Position numbers and translations under genes: made by a program. This document shows positions 35,845-45,717 of a stretch of DNA of 64,000 nucleotides, piece by piece. The DNA is from Liolophura sinensis (lineage: Eukaryota; Mollusca; Polyplacophora; Chitonida; Chitonidae). The stretch is taken from positions 31,275,645 to 31,339,644 of the forward strand of contig NC_088305.1 of assembly GCF_032854445.1 (NCBI RefSeq), in the 5' to 3' direction. Positions within the stretch are counted from its first letter, which is position 1, and every line of letters starts with the position of its first letter. Below the pieces are notes generated by a model that saw only the letters and a list, made by a program, of their open reading frames with translations, was not told the origin of the DNA and ran no database searches.

Positions 35845-36974
35845 AGTTTGTGAAAAGCCATAACAAATACACACTCCCAAAAGTGCTACGATCACAAATC
35901 TCTGAATTTGAAAAGCCATAATAAATACGTACTCCCAAAGTGCTCCGATCACAAATCCCTGAATATAAAAGGCCATAATAAATACGCACTCCCAAAAGTG
36001 CTCCGATAACAAATCCCTGAATGTGAAAAGTCATAATAAATACGCACTCCCAGAAGTGCTCCGATCACAAATCCTTGAATATAAAAAGTCATAATAAATC
36101 CCTGAATGTAAAAAGTCATAATAAATACGCACTCCCAAAAGTGCTCCGATCACAAATCCCTGAATGTGAAAAGTCATAATAAATACGCACTCCCAAAAGT
36201 GCTACGATCACAAATCCCTGAATTTGAAAATCCATAATAAATACGCACTCCCAAAGTGCTCCGATCACAAATCCCTGAATATAAAAGGCCATAATAAATA
36301 CGCACTTCCAAAAGTGCTCCGATCACAAATCCCTGAATATAAAAAGTCATAATAAATCCCTGAATGTAAAAAGTCATAATAAATACGCACTCCCAAAAGT
36401 GCTCCGATAACAAATCCCTGAATATAAAAGGCCATAATAAATACGCACTCCCAAAAGTGCTCCGATCACAAATCCCTGAATATAAAAAGTCATAATAAAT
36501 CCCTGAATGTAAAAAGTCATAATAAATACGCACCCCCAAAAGTGCTCCGATCACAAATCCCTGAATGTGAAAAGCCATAATAAATACGCACTCCCAAAAG
36601 TGCTACGATCACAAATCCCTGAATGTGAAAGGTCATAATAAATACGCACTCCCAAAGTGCTCCGATCACAAATCCCTGAATGTGAAAAGTCGTAATAAAT
36701 CCCTGAATGTAAAAAGTCATAATAAATACGCACTCCCAAAAGTGCTACGATCACAAATCCCTGAATGTGAAAGGTCATAATAAATACGCACTCCCAGAAG
36801 TGCTCTGATCACAAATCCCTGCATGTGAAAAGTCGTAATAAATCCCTGGATGTAAAAAGTCATAATAAATACGCACTCCCAAAAGTGCTCCGATCACAAA
36901 TCCCTGAATGTCAAAGTCATAATAAATACGCACTCCGAAAAGTGCTCCGATCACAAATTCCTGAATGTCAAAGT
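35845..36974. repeat. About 58-bp minisatellite with an inserted 27-bp sub-repeat
   Basis: The main unit (57-58 bp) contains AATAAATACGCACTCCCAAA, AGTGCTCCGATCACAAATCC and CTGAATGTGAAAAGTCAT. Several units (near 36090, 36350, 36490, 36690 and 36830) are followed by an extra AATAAATCCCTGAATGTAAA-AAGTCAT block of 27 bp, itself a partial copy of the unit. One-base slips (CCCAAAG or CCCAAAAG) move the minus-strand frame, which is why five overlapping minus frames appear between 35798 and 37041. Confidence 0.93.
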
Positions 36975-37940
36975 CGAATTCAGTTTTAACTGGAGTAAAG
37001 ACACTTAAAGGCACGTAATTATATATCGATCTTGAACACATGTGGGCTGTTTTTTGGCCGAATAACTTCTCCGTTCAACAGAAGGTTTATAGAAGAACAT
37101 CTTGTTTCAAAGCTGTGCAGAGCAGACTTCTTTTAAAAAGTAAAGTGAAGAGAAGTCACTTGGAAGTGTTTGCTTTGATAGAAACTAAATATTTCTGGGG
37201 GAAATGAAAATGCTAAGGACAGGCCAGACCGGTTAGACACGATGCTGATGTAATTGTACAAGAGCTAGACACAGCCAATTAGTCAACGCTAAACATATCT
37301 GTCGATAGACCTTACGGATGTGAGGAGTTTGCCACTCTATCAAGGACTTTCCTTACGGTATAAACGTTTTAGGAAAAACAAATAAGGGTAAGCAAATAGG
37401 ACGCACGCTTCAATTAGCTGTCCAAAGTACAATCTGCCTGTTCCAACGCTTGATATATCTCAGTTGCTAGAGATTATTGACAGCGAGCGTCGATCTTAGA
37501 GGACGTCTGGTACACAAATGTGTCTTTCGATGCCTAGATTAAAACAGAATTGCATAGATTTAGTAAGGCGAATTTCTTAATGCTTTTTTCTCTAATGCTC
37601 AAAGTACATTATTTTATAAAGGTTTCACAGAGACTGGGAACGGATTATGAACAAAATTTTCAAAAATCGCTCTGATGACGAAAAGTGACGAGTAAACAAT
37701 TTTTACAAGAAAAAAGCAATTCACTAAAGTATATTATTATATCAAATTTTTTTTCAGTACAAAATGTTTTGAATCGCAAATTAGTTTCAACATATTTAAA
37801 CACATATCACGGTACAGATAGACTGATATGTGCACAGATACACGGATGTGATAACATTATACAGAAACGGTACAGTGGCGGCAGAAAGCAACACAACCAT
37901 GGAATGTATAGCTTGTAGATGTATTAACAAGTAAGTCACA
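36975..37940. other. Stretch without recognised features
   Basis: A+T-rich sequence with no array, no SINE and no convincing open frame. I see nothing to annotate. Confidence 0.4.
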
Positions 37941-38280
37941 CAGGCCTTCACCGCCCGTTACATCATCCCAGTATGAAAATCTCTTTGAGGAAGAATCTTC
38001 GGTGGTAGAAAAAGTGACTGGCTGGATTTTGAAAAGGGCTTTTCCAACACGAAGGCGAGTCATTCCTTGCTGAGGTCTGGTTCATATCAGAGTTGAGCCG
38101 AGCGCTCTGGGTGTTTGAGAAGACAGCTCCAAGTCTCATAAAACCACGTCGTTTACATAACACTGAACATTCACCCCGAACTCGTGGAATAAAAAGGCTG
38201 TACATAAAGAAGCTACACGGGACTTTTGGCCGTGTAAAAACAGATGTCAGTTGTGATGTACCTCAACTTTACAAGTAAAG
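37940..38280. repeat. Direct repeat DR-38, first copy
   Basis: It shares with 39045-39390 the words GGTGGTAGAAAAAGTGACTG, GAGCCGAGCGC, CTGGGTGTTTG, TTGTACATAAAGAAG-like sequence and GGCCGTGTAAAAACAGATGT, in the same order and orientation. Single-base indels between the copies change the reading frame, which argues against coding. A third, weaker relative may lie at 39480-39660. Confidence 0.8.
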
Positions 38281-38526
38281 TTTATCGGGAAAAAAGTTAA
38301 CGAAGGTGAGAAAACAAGACGAACATTCAACTCCCTGTGTGTTCTGGGTTTTGGTTTATCTCAGGTCTTGTCACAGAATTGCGTAATGTCAGTTAATATC
38401 AATGCTTTGTTTCTCTACAGGTGAAATGATTTACGGAAGGTGCAAAAAAATCATTATATTCCAACAGAAGATGATCTGTGTCTCGTAATATTCTCGGAGT
38501 TTTACGGTAGCAGTATCTCGGATATC

Positions 38527-38759
38527 ATGAATTCCAATAAATTTATTTATTTATTTGATTGGTGTTTTACGCCGTTCTCAAGAATATTTCACTTATACGA
38601 CGGCGGCCAGCATTATGGTGGGTGGAAACCGGGCACAGCCCGGGGGAAACCCACGACCATCCGCAGGGTGCTGGCAGACCTTCCCACTTACGGCCGGAGA
38701 GGAAGCCAGCATGAGCTGGACTTGAACTCACAGCGACCGCATTGATGAATTCCAATAAA
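38527..38759 (-). mobile_element. SINE with perfect 15-bp target-site duplication
   Basis: The body (38542-38744) is on the minus strand. From its 5' end it carries the end of the tRNA-like part (GCGGTCGCTGTGAGTTCAAG), the central GCTCATGCTGGCTTCCTCTC, CCGGCCGTAAGTGGGAAGG, a GC-rich hairpin region near CCCCCGGGCTGTGCCCGG, and the tail ending in ACACCAATCAAATAAATAAA. It is flanked by ATGAATTCCAATAAA at 38527-38541 and 38745-38759, an exact target duplication made by LINE-type retrotransposition. The tRNA head is truncated at the 5' end. It lies between the two DR-38 copies. Confidence 0.95.
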
Positions 38760-39044
38760 ATGCTGTCGAATTACATTACACACAGACCACTACAAAGATA
38801 CAGGTATAATGTATGTAATAATAATAATATACAGAATTATAAACTGACAGCAGAAACCGAAAAGGCATAAATTAGAAGGAAAGTAACTCGAAAATTTCTT
38901 GAGGATGGCACAAACACTGTAGTTGAAAATATAGTTGTAGTTGATTCATAACTATGACTTTAAAGTTCGGCGATACTTTTCTTCTATTTTATGCAAAACT
39001 GATCTGTGAAACCACCAGAGCGAAGTTTTAGTATGTTTTTGCCA

Positions 39045-39390
39045 CACAAGCCTACCCAACGCGTTGTGTCATCCAAGCATCAAAATCTTAAAGAGGAAGA
39101 AACTTCCGGTGGTAGAAAAAGTGACTGGCTGGATTTTGTGAAAGACTCTTCTAAATTGAAGGCGTGTCATTCCATGTTGGACTGGGACACATCTCAAAGC
39201 TGAGCCGAGCGCCCTGGGTGTTTGTGAAGACAACTCCCAGTCTCAGAAAACCCCGTCGTTAAATAACACAGAACATTCTCTGCAAATTGTTAGAATAAAT
39301 AGCTTGTACATAAAGAAGAAAAAGTAACATGGGTTTGTCGGCCGTGTAAAAACAGATGTCATTTGTGATTGTAACTCAACTCGTCATCTT
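39045..39390. repeat. Direct repeat DR-38, second copy
   Basis: Partner of 37940-38280, about 80-85% alike by eye. A 65-codon plus frame (39006-39203) in it is not kept in the first copy because of a one-base indel near the GAAACTTCCGGTGG segment. Confidence 0.8.
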
Positions 39391-39764
39391 CTGACAGCTT
39401 CAGTTACCGAAGACGAGATGCTGATGACGTCACGGTTGGCACGGTGACAAGAGCGTAAGCAAACAAATATGTGTTGCACAGGAATGCTTGACGACCTTGG
39501 GAAGCGAGAGTGTTACAAGGCGAAAAGTACTTTAAAAGGCACCGAATGAACCAGGATTACTCCAGACTCGTGCTTACATAACACCTGAATACCAGAACTT
39601 CCAGAATACAGTATACCTCGGAATTTGGTGTAAATACAGATACCCGCGTTGGTTATAAGTAAATGTGGTCAACGAGATAACTGCAATAAGACAGGTGCAG
39701 AATTGCACTAGATGTAATTGAACCAAAAGTAAAATAACACAAGTGGACCATTTCTTGGTTTAAG

Positions 39765-39875
39765 CTCGCTTTCTCTCCAGTCGTACGTGAGAAGATCCTC
39801 CAGCATCCTGCAGATGGTCATGGGTTTCCCTCGGGCTATGCCCGGTGTCCTCTCAACATAATGCTTGTCACCTGG
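39765..39875 (+). mobile_element. Diverged SINE fragment
   Basis: Plus-oriented central part of the same SINE family as 38542: CCAGCATCCTGCAGATGGTC, ATGGGTTTCCCTCGGGCTAT, GCCCGG, then CATAATGCTTG. Head and tail are lost or too diverged. Confidence 0.7.
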
Positions 39876-40139
39876 AAAAAATGATATATTCATGTACTGC
39901 GCGCAATGGATAAATTCCTAGCCCGAATATACTCTGCCTGGAATTGCCGCACTAACATACCGCGCAATGGCTTGTCTTGTTTTAGTCAGAATGCCGCTCA
40001 TCTGTAAGCGTTAGAGTTTAAGTAATATTTTCAGGACTTGTTAAGCCAGTTTGTCGACCACATGTGCCTCAATTCAACAAAAAATCACTAGAAGAAAACT
40101 TACTTTATCGCCCTCCATTGTTACTTTCGTCAGGCTAAT

Positions 40140-40660
40140 TTATTTAAATTTATGCATCGAAACAGACATTCGTATACCAGCGTCAACCAAGATGGACCTT
40201 TCGGGTCAACAATCGAAATGTCATTTCCCAAACGACGTATAAAACAAATCACCAAAGAGCTAAGAAAGTATATAAAGTATGAAATTAGGCCGCTTTTCTT
40301 TCAAACATCTTTTTCGTAAAATCGATTCTCCCTCATAACATTATCAAAAGCCGTCAGATGTTGCTTCTAGTATGCCAGTTCAAGGCAGAGAACATATGAA
40401 TGACGGTTTCTATGAGGATATGCACATACAATGATCATCTTGTGACATTACCAGCGTGTCATCGCTCCCAGGTACCTTTATAAAAACGTCTGGTACGTAG
40501 CCTCATTCGTTCTTCCCATAAACAACAGCAACAACAACATAACAAACTGCGCTATAGATCTATGCGTCGAAACAGACGGTTGTACAACAGCCAACATCAA
40601 CAACAACGTAACAAATTGCGCTACAGATTTATGCGTCTAAACAGACGTTCTTGCACCGGA
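40140..40660 (+). repeat. R2 dispersed family, core copies 2 and 3
   Basis: 40152-40287 has the core motif (TGCATCGAAACAGACATTCG, TATACCAGC, then ACCAAAGAGCTAAGAAAGTA). 40555-40660 has two short repeats of the start (TATGCGTCGAAACAGACGGT and TATGCGTCTAAACAGACGTT). The 134-codon frame at 40562-40966 begins inside this repeat and continues into a hydrophobic stretch with no known domain. Confidence 0.65.
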
Positions 40661-42550
40661 TTAAGGGCTGTGTTGACATTACTTAGAACAACAACAGAAC
40701 TAGTGCCTGGTTTCCATGTGCTGTCTGCATGCTTCCCCGTCCTGTTTGGCTGGCTCCCTGTGTTGTTTGCATTGTTTTCTGCTGTTCTCATTGCGAATCA
40801 AACTGAACAACCCTTCTCTTTTACTCCCCCTACAATGATTCAAACATCGGAGAGGTATCCTATACGCAAAGTAGGTGCCTACTTTCAACAAAAAGACCCT
40901 TACAAAACTGGCTCTACGCGTTACCCAAAACAATGTTGGTGGGAAAACTTTAGATGGCATAAATGAACTATAATTATAGACTATGGATAATAATTTCAGA
41001 CGTAATATCATGTTAATGAAATTTGCTATGTGCCAATACAGCTGAACATGTTTCATGCACACATGTAAACGAATGGTTCATTATATAAGGTCTGCATGTG
41101 GATATAACATGAAATGTAACAATACATTATGTTTTCTTCTGTGCAATAAGCAGACAGGGATTAAGTAATAACAAAGTACTTAACGATTAAAGCCAAGTGC
41201 GTGTCTCCTGCAATTTGAGTTGTTTTTCATCGAACAATTAATAACCCTGATATCGAAATGTATAATGTGTTTTCTAAGTCCACAAAAAGCCATTCTCAGA
41301 TCAAAGCAAACCGAATAGATCTATCAGACTATTTCCAACAGACCAATAAATTGTGTGAATCGGCAATCACTTTGTCCTGTTGACATAGTCAAGCAAAATC
41401 TCCCCACACACGACCTGATGGCGATTTAATGAAGTGATTTTCTGTTGGCAAAGCGGAAATACAATCTGCCACACGCAGTAAATAAAAGTCTAACTGATCT
41501 TTGGTCAATAATAGCATCCATTAGCCAATCACCTCTGAGAACGGTCGGCTAGGCACGATCCGCACACAATGACAGGAATTTCAAACAACAATCGGAAGCT
41601 GAAAGTTGCGTAAAACCCGCCAGGGTCATGTGGGGACAAAACGGAACCCTTGGCGGTGACTGAGGCGAAATGAGAGTCAGGCGAGATCTGGAAGGTACAG
41701 GGGTGGGGGAAGGGGTGAGTGGATAGAGATTTGTGGCAGGTGGAACTAATGTTAATATCAACTTCACGTCATGTATGTGCATGCTGCAGACGGCGAATTA
41801 ACAAGCACTAAAACAATATTTGATTGTCTACTTCCCTGATGGCATTGCACCCGCGTTAGCAAGATACGTTGACAAATGAAAAACTAACAGCATTTTAGAC
41901 TCAATTAATTTACTGGGCGCATTAATTGTACAAGGACAGTGTGCCGCTCGTGTTATTCTGACTAGATGTTTTCTTTTGAAATTTTCCAGTACAACATTTA
42001 ACTTAATATCAATCAAGAGAAATAAATAAACCATTTAAAGAGCAGAACAGGTAGCTTCATTTCCCCGCGCTTATCTTCATGTAAGGGCGTTCTGTGCAGC
42101 TTTCATTCATAGTTTACTGGCACCTCTATCCTGCATCACGTGGCATCATATAACAATATGGTTTATGAATATCATAAAAATAATAGCTTTTCCAGCGAAG
42201 GGTGGTCAACATGGGACAAAATGTCAAACACAACATTGTATTTATTCCATTATAAACTTTTAAGTAACATTTGATTTAAGAAATCAATTAACCCCAAGCA
42301 AAGCGACTAAGGGAGACCACTCTCAATACACTATGACCTTGTTATAGCCTTCACGTACTGTACATATGTGTATGTCTAAGTGGTGTTGTAAGGGTGCACA
42401 TTTCGAAGAATGCACGAGAGGGCTTGTAGTATATAGCAGTACCTTAGTTTGCATCCGTGTGTGTGCAATTGTCGCACAGATGCTTGATGATGCGGTGGTT
42501 TATGTCCTGGGACGTTCTGGGACTGTTGGAATCAATAGTATAGTAAAACA
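40661..42550. other. Low-repeat region with no recognised gene
   Basis: No tandem array or SINE was found. Several frames of 65-135 codons occur on both strands (40562-40966 plus, 40700-41062 minus, 41549-41782 minus) and overlap each other. None shows a domain or splice-site support. Confidence 0.35.
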
Positions 42551-42554
42551 GGTG

Positions 42555-42763
42555 CTTCACTGAGATGCCTTACCGAAGGCAAGTAAGTCGCCCCGCCCGA
42601 GCCATTATACTGATACGGGTCAACCAGTCGTTGCACTGTCTCCTTCATGGTGAACGCCAAGTTTCTCTTTTAAGGTCTTAGGTGTGACCCAACCCAGGAT
42701 TGACCCTGGATTTACCGTTTGCTAAGCGGGGCGCTCTACCGCTTTCGCGGCCGGTCCCTGCCA
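42555..42763 (-). mobile_element. tRNA-derived SINE, 5' part
   Basis: On the minus strand it starts with GACCGGCCGCGAAAGCGGTA, GAGCGCCCCGC (A-box region), then GTCAATCCTGGGTTGGGTCA (B-box region) and a linker of ACCTAAGACCTTAAAAGAG as in the SINE at 23221. The conserved 3' domain is missing at the expected end. A detached piece of such a domain, in the other orientation, lies at 42797-42836. Confidence 0.8.
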
Positions 42764-42796
42764 CAAGAAGACACAGAGTATGTACACACCTTTATG

Positions 42797-42836
42797 GATT
42801 TCTCGTCGCCATATGACTGAAAAACTGTTCTCTTTA
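42797..42836 (+). mobile_element. SINE 3'-domain fragment
   Basis: TTTCTCGTCGCCATATGACT-GAAAAACTGTTC matches the conserved end of the SINE at 23221. Only about 35 bp remain, next to the oppositely oriented SINE head. Confidence 0.6.
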
Positions 42837-43055
42837 GAGGAATTCATCTTAATTTTTACTTTGTACAATTTCTGTTTTTAGTTTTTGGGTGGTTTGTGTG
42901 GCTTGTTCAAATTCGTCTAGCAAGTATTGACCTGTAACGTTCATTATGGTTGACGTCTAGATTCACGCTATAATCCCGGGTGATGATTTGGTGATGAGTA
43001 CAACACGATGACCTTGGCAATTCCACATATTCCTCCTCTTATGCCCTTATTCTAC

Positions 43056-43326
43056 TTTATCTATCTATTTATTTGATTGGCGTTTCACCCCCTTCATAAG
43101 AATATTTCACCTATACGACGACGGCCAATATTATGGTGGGAGAAAGCCGAACAGAGCCCTGGTGAAACCCACCATCATCCGCAGGTTGCCGGCAAACCTT
43201 CCCACATATGGCCGGAGAGGAAGCCAGCATGAGCTGGACTTGAACTCACAGCGACAGCATTGGTGAGAGAATCCTGGGTCATTGCGCCGCGCTGGAACGC
43301 TAACCACCTTAGCCATGGTGAACCTC
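43056..43326 (-). mobile_element. Near-full-length SINE
   Basis: Same family as 38542 but with the tRNA-like head preserved. On the minus strand, AGGTTCACCATGGCTAAGGT-GGTTAGCG (A-box-like) leads into CAATGACCCAGGATTCTCTC, the B-box-like GTGAGTTCAAGTCC, the central GCTGGCTTCCTCTCCGGCC, and the tail ending in GCCAATCAAATAAATAGATA. I could not define target-site duplications. Substitutions in the hairpin region suggest it is older than the 38.5-kb copy. Confidence 0.88.
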
Positions 43327-43499
43327 TTCACGTACATTAATCTTACATTCTGGGACTTATTTTTGGGTGCTACATGTATCGGTACCTGGCGTTATGCGGC
43401 AAATCATCAAGAAGACTTAGTGAAATTGATAATTTGACCCGTTTCTCCTTGGACGCTACTAATCGACTATAAAGCATGGCCATTAGTTAATCGTTGCGA

Positions 43500-44500
43500 A
43501 ACAGTTGTTCTAATCGACATCGGCACAACGCACAACGCACAGCGTTTATAAACAGACAACACTGACGCTGTATGGTCACGCTGCCATCTCCATTAGGGAT
43601 ATTTCCGTCACAAGATGCCGTGACCAAATCTCGTATTCGATCTCCAAATCGATGAATCGATTCCAACAGTTCGCACTACGTCAACCCGCGCCATAGGCCT
43701 GCCTACACTTCACACAATGTTTAGAGTTTACCCACACTGACACCTGCCTAAGCCCCACATACACTGTGTGTCCTCGGGGAAGGTTCCCATCCATCAATAT
43801 ACATCCATCCTGTTCAGTCTTAGAAAGAGGGAGAGAAAACTGCTCTTCGTTTCGACCTTCATCGAAAAGGCCTCAATTGCGTCGACTTATCGAGTGGACC
43901 AATTAGTGGTTGGAGGGGAGTCGGTGAACACACTCCGCGCTGACGGTCGCCTGACAAATGGCGCGCTGTGGCGGATGACTCGGCCTGGCTGATAGACTTA
44001 CCAATAATTGTCTGGTATAATTCCTGGTGGATAATGAAGCCGCGGTTGTTTTGGCCCGCGCGGCGGGCCGTGGCTACCCTGACCCGGATACGTCTGACCA
44101 AAGACTGCCAGGCCGTGCATCCAATGGAAGCCCCAAATCCACTTCTCTGCTCTCCGGTTCGATATTTGATACCAACACTCTATCGAACCAGCGAGCTAAC
44201 CCGCTATAACAAGCACAGACATGACTGTTTACATCCTCACTGCACTTTTTTGTTGGCCCTTTCTATGCTTTCTTTTTTCTTCTCTCTTCAAGTCACCGCA
44301 GACGATTCGTTTGTCCAATCGTCTAATTAAAGGGGGTAGGTCGGCCGAGCGGAGCAGCTGTGGTAATTATACGGAATGGTCGGCTGTCAAAGATTATTGT
44401 GTTATGTGAAGAAATAATGAGTTTAGTGATTGCGTCAAGAAATCAGCCGACAGCCAACTTAATGAATTAAATATTCCTTTCGTGATCAGCTAATTCGATT
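43500..44500. promoter_or_regulatory. CpG-rich, apparently low-copy segment
   Basis: The segment is clearly richer in G+C and CpG than its neighbours, especially at 44040-44110 (GCCCGCGCGGCGGGCCGTGG). It contains several TAAT-type words (CCAATTAGTGG at 43900, TCTAATTAAAG at 44322, GCTAATTCG at 44489). Two overlapping plus frames (43968-44330 and 44027-44209) and a minus frame (43859-44101) cover it, with no known domain. It could be a promoter or enhancer of a neighbouring gene, or a first exon. The call is tentative. Confidence 0.25.
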
Positions 44501-44633
44501 ATACAGGGGTCAAACGGTAGGTGAACCGCAGGTATAAGACGTCGACCTGATTGGACGACGTACGCAGACTGCACACAAGTCAGAACACTTGCGTTTCTCG
44601 TCAACTACTTTTGTGTCCCCTCTCCCCCCGCCG

Positions 44634-44650
44634 CCCCCCCCCCCCCCCCC
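44634..44650. repeat. Poly-C run
   Basis: Seventeen consecutive C in a longer pyrimidine tract (44618-44650) 150 bp before the 38-bp array. Confidence 0.95.
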
Positions 44651-44812
44651 AGTTTGGCTGGGACGCTGTTGAATTGGTAACAATAGGCTGGAACGCTTTT
44701 CTTTCAGACACCAAAAGAATATTATTTTAAATTGTACATTATTCTTAATTACAACAATATCAAGTTGTACAGCAAACAAACGTACATACACATATATAAG
44801 ACACAAACTGGA

Positions 44813-45717
44813 ATCCTAGATACACGTATTTACACAAGGGAAAATCTGAAATCCTAGATACACGTATTTACACAAGGGAAAATCTGAAATCCTAGATACA
44901 CGTATTTACACAAGGGAAAATCTGAAATCCTAGATTCACGTATTTACACAAGGGAAAATCTGAAATCCTAGTTACACGCATTTACACAAGGGAAAATCTG
45001 AAATCCTAGATACACGTATTTACACAAGGGAAAATCTGAAATCCTAGATACACGTATTTACACAAGGGAAAATCTGAAATCCTAGATACACGTATTTACA
45101 CAAGGGAAAATCTGAAATCCTAGATACACGTATTTACACAAGGGAAAATCTGAAATCCTAGATACACGTATTTACACAAGGGAAAATCTGAAATCCTAGA
45201 TACACGTATTTACACAAGGGAAAATCTGAAATCCTAGTTACACGTATTTACACAAGGGAAAATCTGAAATCCTAGATACACGTATTTACACAAGGGAAAA
45301 TCTGAAATCCTAGATACACGCATTTACACAAGGGAAAATCTGAAATCCTAGTTACACGCATTTACACAAGGGAAAATCTGAAATCCTAGTTACACGCATT
45401 TACACAAGGGAAAATCTGAAATCCTAGATACACGCATTTACACAAGGGAAAATCTGAAATCCTAGTTACACGCATTTACACAAGGGAAAATCTGAAATCC
45501 TAGATACACGCATTTACACAAGGGAAAATCTGAAATCCTAGTTACACGCATTTACACAAGGGAAAATCTGAAATCCTAGTTACACGCATTTACACAAGGG
45601 AAAATCTGAAATCCTAGTTACACGCATTTACACAAGGGAAAATCTGAAATCCTAGATACACGCATTTACACAAGGGAAAATCTGAAATCCTAGTTACACG
45701 TATTTACACAAGAACTG
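44813..45717. repeat. 38-bp minisatellite (24 units)
   Basis: CCTAG recurs from 44815 to 45689, exactly 23 periods of 38 bp. The unit is ATCCTAGATACACGTATTTA then CACAAGGGAAAATCTGAA. Two point variants sort along the array. The left part is mainly GATACACGTAT, while from about 45300 on GTTACACGCAT and GATACACGCAT prevail. There is no spacer variation, so it is not CRISPR-like. Confidence 0.97.

Noticed and set aside
43131-43337. 68-codon minus frame as a gene
   Set aside because: Lies wholly within a near-full-length SINE.
44813-45717. CRISPR-like array
   Set aside because: Units of 38 bp are directly abutted with no unique spacers, and the host is a eukaryote.
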